The notes below the pieces were generated by a model. It was given only the letters and a program-made list of their open reading frames with translations, was not told where the DNA came from and ran no database searches. Below are positions 10,140 through 19,429 of a stretch of DNA of 64,000 nucleotides, piece after piece. A program made the position numbers and the translations under genes. This DNA is from Ailurus styani (taxonomy: Eukaryota > Chordata > Mammalia > Carnivora > Ailuridae), in NCBI GenBank assembly GCA_002007465.1, contig LNAC01000008.1, forward strand, positions 6,169,878 through 6,233,877, read 5' to 3'. Within the stretch, counting starts at the first letter, position 1; each line of letters starts with the position of its first letter.

Positions 10140-11192
10140 CTAGTCTACACTAGTTTGAAGTGGAATGGAATGGTCATGTCCTCTGGATGCCTCTCGTGTA
10201 GGTTCCTCACTGGACTGAAGCGGACCGCCATTGCACACAGAGTGAAGGCGGCAGAGGTGTCTTCTGAATGTGGGGTCGAGGAACGCGTGGAGGAGGGGGT
10301 TGATGCAGCAGTGGGTGGCGGCGACAATTCTCAGGATCTGAATGCTCCTGTCCAGGTTGTAGTCGCTCTTGCAGTCATGCAGGGAGAAAGATTCTTTGAA
10401 AGTGGACAGGAAAAGGGCAATATTGTAGGGTCCCCACATCAGAAGGAAAACAGCCACTATGGCAAAAACAAGCTTAGAAAGGCCAGACCTCCTCTCCCCA
10501 GACCTTCGTATTTTTCTCATTCGTGCGTAGCAAAAGACAAAAACGCACAGTGGAAAAAGAAGTCCCAAAATGTTCATCTTTAAGGTCAGAAAATGCTTCC
10601 ACAATGTCTCCTCCGCCGGCAGGAAGTGAGGTCGTCTAAAGAAGCACTTGTGTGTCTGGCTTTCCATCCGAGCTTTGTAAAACACAGATTCGGGCAAAAT
10701 GACCAGGGCGGCTAGGACCCATGCCAGAACACTTGAAATCAAGCCCCAGCGTGCTGTCCAGGTGGAATAGCTGGGGAAAAATACCAGGTACCTCTGGACG
10801 GTCAGGAGGACATTGAAAAATGCCTCGCTGTACAGGCCTATGGAGTACAGTATCACCAGAATCCTACAGAAGGGGTTGTCAAGAACCCCCCCGTGTGTCC
10901 CAGTGTAGGCCCAGAAGGGCAGGGCCAGCAAAAAACACAAATTTGATACTGCCAAGTTTAGGAGATAGACATCTTCTGTGTGCTTGAGTCCTTTATGTCT
11001 CACCAGGATAAGCACAACGCAGACACTGCCCAGGAGACCAACCAGGAACACGGTGGAGGAGAGCGGTAGTACCACGCTGGTCGCCAGAATCCCGGGGTCA
11101 TAGGTGTCACACTGTTGTACTTCGTTGCTATTCACATCATCCTCAATGAGGACGTCATAGTCATCCTCCGGGGCTGACGTGTAATTATCCAT
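10140..11192 (-). CDS. CCRL2: C-C chemokine receptor-like 2 (atypical receptor)
   Basis: This is a 350-residue seven-helix receptor in a single coding exon. It aligns end to end with mammalian CCRL2: N-terminus NYT-APED-YDVLIE, TM2 LLNLAVSNLCFLLALPFW, TM3 end LLTVQRYLVFF, TM5 KHFLTLKMNI, TM6 LLMWGPYNIALFLSTFKE, TM7 THCCINPLL. CCRL2 sits at the plasma membrane of myeloid cells and endothelium, binds chemerin and presents it to CMKLR1 without classical G-protein signalling. The DRY motif is QRY (residues 133-135), a known family trait. Two further class-A hallmarks are altered here: position 1.50 is Ser56 and the NPxxY tyrosine is His302. The N-glycosylation sequon NYT is at residue 3. The start is fixed by alignment and by a splice acceptor about 60 bases upstream. 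It is tail to tail with LTF. Confidence 0.95.
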   Translation of the reverse strand: MDNYTSAPEDDYDVLIEDDVNSNEVQQCDTYDPGILATSVVLPLSSTVFLVGLLGSVCVVLILVRHKGLKHTEDVYLLNLAVSNLCFLLALPFWAYTGTHGGVLDNPFCRILVILYSIGLYSEAFFNVLLTVQRYLVFFPSYSTWTARWGLISSVLAWVLAALVILPESVFYKARMESQTHKCFFRRPHFLPAEETLWKHFLTLKMNILGLLFPLCVFVFCYARMRKIRRSGERRSGLSKLVFAIVAVFLLMWGPYNIALFLSTFKESFSLHDCKSDYNLDRSIQILRIVAATHCCINPLLHAFLDPTFRRHLCRLHSVCNGGPLQSSEEPTREASRGHDHSIPLQTSVD

Positions 11193-11251
11193 CTTCAGGC
11201 TGCCCCGTGCGGACGGGCAAGATTACTTTCCGTTCATACAGCTGGGCGGTC
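11193..11251 (-). other. CCRL2: CCRL2 5' UTR part of the coding exon, with a mini-uORF
   Basis: Reading minus, CTCTCCAG at 11252-11259 is a good splice acceptor, so the coding exon probably starts at 11251. The UTR carries a complete four-codon upstream frame (start 11237, TAA ending at 11223) that terminates 30 bases before the main start. The upstream non-coding exon was not located. Confidence 0.6.
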
Positions 11252-11354
11252 CTGGAGAGGGAGAAATATTGGATTAGTGTCCATGAAGCCATCCTGTCCC
11301 TCGGCTGATGCTCACTCTACCCAGAGTAGGTCTATAGCTCAGCAGATTGAAAAA

Positions 11355-11545
11355 GAGAGCGCCTGGGTGGCTCAGTTGGTTAAGCATCTGCCTTCGGCTC
11401 AGGTCATGATCCTGGAGTCCCGGGATCGAGTCCCACATGGAGCTCCCAGCTCTGCGGGGTGTCTGCTTCTCCCTCTGACCTTCTCCCCTCTCATGCTCTC
11501 TCATTCTCTCTTTCAAATAAATAAATAAAATCTTAAAAAAAGAGA
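11355..11545 (+). mobile_element. Carnivore SINE with target-site duplication
   Basis: A full-length copy from GAGCGCCTGGGTGGCTCAG to the A-rich tail, flanked by direct repeats of AGATTGAAAAA (from 11344 and from 11546). It lies about 100 bases upstream of the CCRL2 coding-exon acceptor, in the intron or promoter area. Confidence 0.92.
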
Positions 11546-11559
11546 AGATTGAAAAATAA

Positions 11560-12530
11560 ACATTTCTCAAAGCATCCTCACCTGCTGGGAGCAGCTGCTG
11601 TAAATGACTTTCTCATCAAGCCCTCACGGACTTGGCAATGGGCTAATATCACCGGGGAAATCAAAGTAAGCAATACACCTCTTCACAGAACTTAAATACT
11701 CCTGGTGGAAACAAGATTTGCCTATCTGAAGATAATATTTAAGGAAATGCACCATCAAAGAGAGCCAAGCGCTGCCGCTTAGTGTCGTGAAATCAGTATC
11801 GATCCTAATTTTCTATGTGTTCAAAAAGTCTGCTCACCCCGTGAGGCAGCTTCCTGTGACAGGCTGGCCGAGTTCTTCTCTCCAAGGATAGAAACAAAGA
11901 TTTGCAAAAGCGAAACTATCCCCAGCATCAACATGGACGTCACTGGTTAAATACAGAGATGACTTACCCCTCGACAGGGTTCCAGGGGGAAGGGCACGGC
12001 CTCCTGACCCACCATCTGAGCTGCTGTGGGAATGGCCTGGGGCTGCTGAGAGACCGGCTTTCTTCTGAGCAGCCCCGCTCCTGGCCTTTGGGGACAAGAG
12101 AAGCCACTGTTTAACCCCCGGGGAGCTCTACACCACAAGTCACTGGTCTCGGTCTCGGGGACTAACCCAAAGAAAGCAACTTGAAAGCTCCTCCGGACCC
12201 CTACAGTGTTTCTCAAGCCTCTGAAAGGAACCAGGAAGTTGTTTTCTCCTGCCAGTTCCCCCCTGGACCCCGCCTTTGATTTCCCCCTGGCCTTTAGACA
12301 GGCGTCCTCCTGGCTGCCCCAGATAAGAGAACTGAGTTGCCACTGCTCCCCAGTGATAGGAGGTGGGGTGACAGCAGGGCACTGCTGAGCAGGTGACAGC
12401 TAGCCACGGAGGGGAAAGTGTCCTGTAGGAGCTCTGTGTGCAGACCCCAGGGCAGAAGCCTGCTCCCTGTATCCATAGGGCATCTAGAAGTCTCGGGGAG
12501 AACCACGGTGAGCAGTTGAGAGACACTGGC

Positions 12531-12580
<50 letters not shown>

Positions 12581-13840
12581 AAGAGAGGATCTGGGGACAA
12601 AGGAAGCCACAGAGTGGTGTCACTTGGGAAGGGGGCTGGTGCAGAGATGCTCAGAACCAGTGAGTGGGGGGCTCCTATGAGATTTGAGGAAAATGTTGTG
12701 AGGAAAGCCAGGAGTTAAGCAAGACATGAGGTGCTGACCCTGCTCCCAGAAGATCCCAGAAAATTCCACGGAGGGTGGGGGTGGGGGTCAAGTCTGGGCT
12801 ACAGAGCCTGTGGGGAAAACTGCCAGCCCGGGACTGCGGTGGGGGAGGGGGGAGGTCTGAGGCTGGAGAGAAAGGAAGCTGGAGGAGTCCAGACTTGAGA
12901 GTGGGGGGAGGAAGTCATGGGTGGTCAGGGACAGGAACCAGGCAGGGGGTGGCTTGGAAGAAGGATGAGGGGAGAAGAGGAACACCAAACAGCTGGGAAG
13001 TTCATATGAACTTCTCCCAGATCTGCTCTCTGGACCCGTGACTGACCTAATTTGGGGCCACCCCACTACACAGTGGTTTAGCGCTCACAGAGCTGGTTCA
13101 ACGACATCCTGTTAATGAACGCCAGAGATGTGTCTGAGGTAGCTTTCAACTCAGAGCGTGGACCTGTGACGATGGAAATAGAAACAAACTATTAAAAGAA
13201 AGGCAAAAACAAACATAAAAAAGGCCCGGACGAGTATGCGGTTGAGTGTTAAATTTAACTCAAAGATGACGTCGGTCCTCCGCACGGAGGGGCTGGCCGT
13301 CGGTGGGAACCCGGGTGATGTGAGTTTCCCAGCAAGGACTTGCCCCCCTCCCCCCACGCTGGCTTTAGGCTTCTGTGAGTGAGTGGGGATCACAGCCCAC
13401 TGGTGGCGACACAGCCCTGGGACCTGTGGATCGCCCACCTGGGGCTCTACCTCCCTGGGCTGGGCTATCGGGAGCCACACCAGCCCCACTCCCTCCTGCC
13501 CAGGACCTTGAGTAAATGATGGAGGCTCAGTAAGGCTCATGCCTTATTGCCATGTGCTCACTGGTCCATGCCGAGCCAGGGGATGAGAGTCAAGTCAACT
13601 TGGAAACATGGAAAGCCCCGTGGATATACACTTGCACCCTGCATGGTTCAATAGAGGAAAACAGCAGCACGGGGACCTCGTGGATGTCCCAGAATTATAC
13701 AAGATTTGAAGTTCCCCAGGAAAAAAACACTGGAAATTCGGGACCACCCCTAACTTCCTGGTATTGATGGCCTTCACTTTCAGTATTATTTTATTTTGGC
13801 TTGATTCCCAACATTCTGCTTATCCAGCCTCAGGCCATGG
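11560..13840. other. CCRL2 upstream region; exon and promoter not resolved
   Basis: This region should hold the CCRL2 non-coding first exon and promoter, but I cannot place them. It contains a (TG)n microsatellite at 12.53 kb and a G-rich stretch at 12.76-12.96 kb. No other gene is recognised. Confidence 0.4.
12532..12577. repeat. (TG)23 microsatellite
   Basis: This is an uninterrupted GT dinucleotide run of 46 bases about 1.3 kb upstream of the CCRL2 coding exon. It is long and pure, so it is likely polymorphic. Confidence 0.97.
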
Positions 13841-13847
13841 GGTTCCC

Positions 13848-14130
13848 CCCCCCTTTTTTTTAAATTGAGAAATAATTGACATGTACCATTGTGTAAGTTT
13901 AAGGTACACAGCATATTGATTTGACATGTTTATATTACAAAAGGATTGTCATTGGGAGGTTGGCTAACACCTCTGTTCCATCACATAACTATCGTTTCTT
14001 TTAGTGGTGGGAACAATTAAGATGTGTCCTGGCAGCAAGTTTGATGTTTATGATACAGTTTTGTTGCCTATAATCGCTATACTCTGTATTAGCTCTCCAA
14101 GGCCTTGGGATTCTAGAAACTTCTAAATGG
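13848..14130 (-). repeat. L1 3'-UTR fragment
   Basis: Words such as TTGAGAAATAATTGACATGT, GTAAGTTTAAGGTACACAGC and ATTTGACATGTTTATATTAC are the reverse complement of L1M-type 3' sequence. Confidence 0.75.
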
Positions 14131-14374
14131 GTAGGAAGGAATGGTTTGGAGGCCTGAAGTGGAGGCAAGAGGAAAGTTTTATTACCATTCTACTCCCTGG
14201 GACCATAGCAGGGTCCTCACTGTTGGGGAAAGCTTACCGCATTCTGTGACTTCGGCACATGGCTCACAAACGTGCTTTCGAGGGTCTGAGTTCTTCATTA
14301 TCACTATAATTCAATCCCAATTTCAGCCCAAGAAACTAAGAAGCTATAACTCTTACTCTGTGGTACCCGCAGAT

Positions 14375-14530
14375 CATTCCTTTGTTCAGTTCGTGTATTC
14401 AGCTCTTGATCTTTATTTAAGTGCCTAGCATGTGTCCAGCACCGCTCTGGTTGAGCAATGTAGGCAAACCTCTTAAACTTCACAGAGCCTACGTTCTGCA
14501 GGAAAGAAACCAACAAACAGAATAAGTACG
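14375..14530 (-). repeat. L2/MIR-class ancient repeat, uncertain family
   Basis: The order 'AAGTGCCTAGCATGTGTCCA', 'GAGCCTACGTTCTGCAGG' and 'AACAAACAGAATAAGTA' resembles the widespread mammalian repeat reading 'tgtgccaggcactgttc ... gagcttacattctag'. Family and strand are approximate. Confidence 0.4.
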
Positions 14531-16200
14531 TACGTTGTAGTAGGAGGGATATTCCGTGGAGAAAAGCAAAGCAAGAAGGAGGGTAGGAAGGGCCGGGATG
14601 GTTTGGGGGTTCACACTTGATGTAGGATGGTCAGAGAAAGCACGGTGACGGGTGTGTGTAGGGACAGGGCGCGATTTGGTCCGATAATTAATGCTCACGA
14701 TCTCATTTTTTTCTTGTTTTACTAAGTTCGTATACCAGGGAGCTTGGAAAGCACACAGTCCAGTGGGTTGTAGTCAGACCACCTCCTACAAGATCTGAAG
14801 CTGAGCCTTGGGAGGGAAGTCTTCCGTGTGTTCTGCCTTAGCCTAGAGACGGCTCCCTGCCTCTGCTGGTCCTGCAGTTGGTCCCCTGTCACTAGTTAGG
14901 AATTCTTCATAGTAAATGTTCTTTGTTCAGAATACTGGTGTGATTTCTGTCTCTCGACTGGATGCAGGTTGATAGATAGCCAACGTTGAACTTAGTTCGG
15001 TGAAGGGTTGCCAGCATCCCCAGATGATGAATTGCTAACATGGCAAATTTCTCAGGGATCTAACTTGATATTGAGAAAATGGGTATTCAAAATTGAGAAT
15101 TATGATAATTTAATATTTCCCTTAAACTGGCTTCTTCAAATATCCATGGTCTCCGATTATCAGTCTATCGTTCTAATTTTTATTTGAAAATATGACATTA
15201 CGGAAAAATTGGAAAGTATAGAAAAAGCAATCTATAGTAGTGATATTCACAAAGAATAGCTATTGTGTTTTAAATAACACTGCTTCTTAATGGAAAATGT
15301 GCAAAAACTGCTTTTAGATGACTGTTTTCTGCCGGATTAGTTGTTTAGCATCGAGTGGTAGATGAAAAGGGCAAATAGCCATGTGTTGTAATTTTCAGCG
15401 TTCTGAGGGTGTCTGTCCTGCCCCCACATTTTCTCCCGCTGACTGCCTAATGACTAACCCTCCGTTTCAGTGTTTGGTCCTCCCAGTAACTGGCCTTCCT
15501 GCGAGGGCAGCAAAGGGGGGAATGATCCTTTCACAATGCGATTGTGTTGATAATCAACCCTGAAACTTAGATTTTCTATGTACTTACTTAAAGAAAAATT
15601 GTTATCTGTATCTAAAAAATCCTCTCTTGGTGACTGCTCCACTCGTTACGCAGTATGCTAAAAAAAAACGGAAAAGAGAAAAATTGAGACGGGGAGACTT
15701 TGCCCCAATAAGTTTGAAAAAGAGCGAAACTAAAAAAAATTTAAGCGAGTTTCTTTACTGCAGGACTTCTCAGAACTCTTCACGTCCTAATAAGCACTGT
15801 GTTCCTCCATGAGCAAAAAGGGTCTGCAGTGTTTCCCAAAGTTGCTTGATCATGGAACCCTCCCCCTTTTTGAAATTCTCGAACAGATATTTATGGGCCA
15901 AGGACTCTGCAGAACGTAATTTGAGAAGTGTTGCCTTCGACTTGTCCTGTTGCTGTGTCTTGGTGTGGCCACGGGGAGGACCTCCTCATCTCTGACGGGA
16001 GCATAGTGACCGAGGGTCCCAGCTGTCGCATCCTGAAACACGTCCTTGCACTCATGCCAAGGCCATGCCTACCGGGGGCTGCTCAGGCCAGTGACCCTCT
16101 TAGGGACACAGGGATAGGCCCAGTGCTGGGAGGTAGGCTCCTCTGACCGTGACTTTGGCGGGCGCTTTCCCCCAGCCTGGCACCCTCCTTCTCTCCTTCA
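14530..16200. other. Intergenic; nothing recognised
   Basis: Unique-looking DNA with AT-rich stretches at 15.1-15.3 and 15.65-15.75 kb. No coding, RNA or repeat feature that I can support. Confidence 0.5.
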
Positions 16201-17986
16201 CTTGGGGCCAATTCTGCTTTGTGATCTGGTGGCTTTCCCAGCTTCTCCCTACTCCCTTGCAATCTCTCAGAGACATTTCTTCTAATACACTTCCTCTATG
16301 CCACATCCCATCTTGAAGGAGCTGAGCCAACACAGCCTTGGAAGGGAGACATCCGTCTCTGGAGTCTGGAGCCCTTTGCTTGCTGGGGAATGATACACTT
16401 TGCAGCACCCCATCCCTCTCTGACTGTCTTGTCCACCATCTACCTGTGGTCTGCTGGGGTGGAACTTTCTGGAACACAGGAGACCAGGTACTGCCATGAT
16501 GTCCCCACCCCGTTCAACGCCTCAGGTCATGTACCTTGTCTTGGGTCCTATCGCCATTCTCCTTCGTGCTTCCTCTGGCCTTGGCTCACGTCTCAATGCT
16601 TCCTTCTCCCCACACTCTTTCTCTGTGCCCTCTGGAATCTGAACTCCAGGACAGTCGCTCCTCCTGACATCCTTCACGCATTCCAGAACATTGCTAGCAT
16701 GTCTTGTCCCTTGATGATACTCCTTCCCTCTCACACCTGCCTCAGACTTGGGGGTCGGGAAGTGACATCTCTGGCCTCAGTGCCACTTGCTGACCATTGC
16801 TCCAGGGTGTGTGGGAGACCCCTCGAGTCCCCACCCCTCTGACTGTATCACCCTCTGCTCCACAACCAGCCTGATGGCCCTCTTCTTTTAGTTTAGCCTT
16901 GTGTACCATGGATAACAGGCTTCTGTTCACCCCAGTTTCCTCCACGCCGCTGGGGACCTACCTGCCCAAGTTGACCCCCATCCAGCTCCCAGGTCATAAC
17001 TTTTGTGGACTCATTGATTCAACTTCACTCAGGTCTGTTAACACTGATCCCCCACTGAACCCTTACAATGAAATCACTCATTTTCCTGATGACAGCTGCC
17101 ACAACTTTGACCCCTCTCCCTCCATTCACTTCCCACCATTGGTTGTTCTCTTTCCTCAAGTCTTCCAGCTCTGCCTGTGAGAGCCTCAGTTGGTCACATC
17201 TCTCCCGTCTCACTGAGACCCAAGTCTATCACTTAGCCACACTCTGGGCTATACTCTGCCCTCCCTTGAAGCCCCACATTAGGTTGACCCATCCATCTGC
17301 TCCCTTCCAATTTTTCTCTGAGTACGTGTTTCTGAGGATAGCTGGTTAGAACCACTTAGCCACAAAGAGAAGACCCATCACTAATTTGTGGTCTCTAGGC
17401 TCAACTAGCCTCCAAGCCTTTTTGTCATTTCTCCAGTCACTCTTCTGACTGTCCTAAATTGTCACCTTCTCCTGATTTCCGTCAGCTGTTCCAAGCCCCC
17501 TAAAACTCTTCTTGAGCCTTCAAACTCCCGCCGCCACCCACACTTCTGCTCACGAGGTGACCTCATCTGCTTTTCTCAGAAGTCTCTCTACTCCCTGGCA
17601 CCCGGCTTCCAATGTCATCATGGCACTTCCTTTCCTTCCTCCTCCATGGACAGAGCTGCTCCTCGGAGAGCAGAGGCTCATTTCTCCTCCAGCCTTCTGT
17701 ACCACATTCTGTCTGACCTCCTGCAACTCTTTCTGATGGTCAGTTCCAGCCTCGACTGCATTCTTCGCAATATTGAAATGCTCTGGTCTCTTCCTTAACT
17801 AAAGACCATAAACCCATCTTGAACCCCACATGTTGCTCTAACTACATACTCTCCCTCTTCTCAGGCAGCCTTCATTCATTGTCCAAACCCATTCTTCCTA
17901 CTTTGTCCTTGTTCATTCTCTCCTCAGGCCCCTCCAGCCCCACATGGGTCTCCACGCTTCCACTGAGATTGGCCTCCCCTTCTGTG
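16200..17986. repeat. Pyrimidine-rich, retroelement-like tract, unclassified
   Basis: About 1.8 kb of the plus strand is strongly C+T-biased, with short phrases typical of decayed LINE coding sequence (CTGCCTCAGACTTGGG, CTCCCTCCATTCACTTCC, CTCCTGCAACTCTTTCTGA). Open frames are short and broken. I could not assign a family with confidence. An L2- or L1-derived origin is the leading guess. Confidence 0.35.
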
Positions 17987-18062
17987 CTGAAAGGTCATCA
18001 GTTGCTCTGTGAAGCACCTGTGAGCTGAAAGGTCATCAGTTGCTCTGTGAAGCACCTGTGAG
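17987..18062. repeat. Exact 38-bp tandem duplication
   Basis: Two identical, directly adjacent 38-base units (17987-18024 and 18025-18062) each begin CTGAAAGGTCATCAGTTGCT. No mismatch is seen, so the duplication is recent or a sequencing/assembly product. Confidence 0.97.
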
Positions 18063-18650
18063 CAGGAAGTGTCCAACATGCCCCTGCTCACAGTAAAGCC
18101 AAGGACACATCAACACCACCATATCTGGGGTTTTCCAAGCTGAAGCCACGCTTAATGGTTTCGAAACCCACATGAAATCTAAAAAACATTAGTATGGGCT
18201 TTCCAGTAAAGATGGCAGAAGGAAGCAGGATCAGTGGTCTGGCTCTCCTCTGATATCTCATAAAATAACTTTAACAAAAATTCTAAAAATCTACCAGTAG
18301 CAACTGAACACAAATCAGGGTATAATCTTGTTGCAAAACCTTGAAATGTGGTGCATTACAGCAATGTCTAAACCTAATCCTATTACAGACACAGTATTGA
18401 AGAAAGAGGGGAAATCAGTAAATTGGAATTATCCTAATACTCTCCCGTTAGGAAACAAGTGGGTAGAAGGGGAGTATGTATCCCTAGGAAAGACAGGAGA
18501 AACTTTTACAGAGTAAAATCCCTCCCATTCCAGAAAGGTTTCTTTTTGACTTCTCACATTCTAAGACAGTGTGTGTAGCGAGGGCAACAGGACAAACACA
18601 AAAGTCAAATATACCTTTGTTCACACTGAGTAACTTCTGGTAGTAATATT
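18063..18650. repeat. Possible L1 5'-region remnant
   Basis: The phrase AGTAAAGATGGCAGAAGGAA followed by CTGGCTCTCCTCTGATATCT resembles the start of carnivore L1 5' sequence. The remainder is A-rich and non-coding. Low certainty. Confidence 0.35.

Positions 18651-18653
<3 letters not shown>

Positions 18654-18684
<31 letters not shown>
18654..18684. repeat. (GT)n microsatellite
   Basis: A pure GT run of about 30 bases between the putative L1 remnant and a minus-strand SINE. Confidence 0.95.
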
Positions 18685-18685
<1 letters not shown>

Positions 18686-18711
18686 AAGGATTTTGTTTCC
18701 TTGTGGAAATA

Positions 18712-18898
18712 CTTTTTTTTTAATGAAAGATTTTATTTATTTATTAGAGAGAGAGCATGAGCGGGGTAAGGGGTAGAGGGAGAGGGAGAAGCAGACTGCC
18801 CACTGAGCAGGAAGCCCAATGAGGGGCTCGGTCCCAGGACCCTAAGATCATGACCTGAGCTGAAGGCAGACACTTAACGACTGAGCCACCCAGGTGCT
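18712..18898 (-). mobile_element. Carnivore SINE
   Basis: A minus-strand full copy: head CACCTGGGTGGCTCAGTCGT, tail AATAAATAAAATCTTTCAT. A short AAATACTTT repeat occurs on both sides and is a likely target-site duplication. Confidence 0.9.
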
Positions 18899-19216
18899 CT
18901 GATTCTGCGTAAAAATACTTTGGATCAACTAATGATTTAACCAAGTCTTTCAGGGTTCTAGTCCTGGGGTTTGGGAGGCCTGCCCACCTTCACTCTTGGT
19001 GCCACCATTTCCTCATGTGTTTTGTAGCGTCTGTGTGAGCTCACCTTTATTGGGAACTACTGGTCCTGCAGCAGTGTTTTGTGGCCCAAGGTGGGAGCAC
19101 TCCCTTCTGGAGGAGTTTTGCATTTGTTTCCACCAGGACCACAAGGGGCATCCGTGACCTGAGCTGAAGTTTAGTTTCGGGGTCTCCGTTTTGAGGATAT
19201 TATAATATTGAACTTG

Positions 19217-19413
19217 TTGGGCGCCTGGGTGGCTCAGTGGGTTAAGCCTCTGCCTTCGGCTCAGGTCATGATCTCAGGGTCCTGGGATCGAGTCCCACAT
19301 TGAGCTCTCTGCTCAGCAGAGAGCCTGCTTCCCCCTCTCTCTCTGCCCGCCTCTCTGCCTACTTGTGATCTCTCTCTCTGTCAAATAAATAAATAAAATC
19401 TTTAAAAAAATCA
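19217..19413 (+). mobile_element. Young mustelid-type SINE with perfect target-site duplication
   Basis: A full-length element with the head GGGCGCCTGGGTGGCTCAGT, body GCCTCTGCCTTCGGCTCAGG and tail TAAATAAATAAAATCTTT. It is flanked by an exact 16-base direct repeat TATAATATTGAACTTG at 19201-19216 and 19414-19429. The intact duplication and high consensus match point to a recent insertion. Confidence 0.97.
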
Positions 19414-19429
19414 TATAATATTGAACTTG

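Noticed and set aside
10062..10583. 173-codon plus-strand open frame
   Set aside because: Antisense shadow of the CCRL2 coding exon.
19217..19413. tRNA-like sequence with A/B-box features
   Set aside because: It is the head of a tRNA-derived carnivore SINE. The same applies to all other SINE copies; no genuine tRNA gene was seen.
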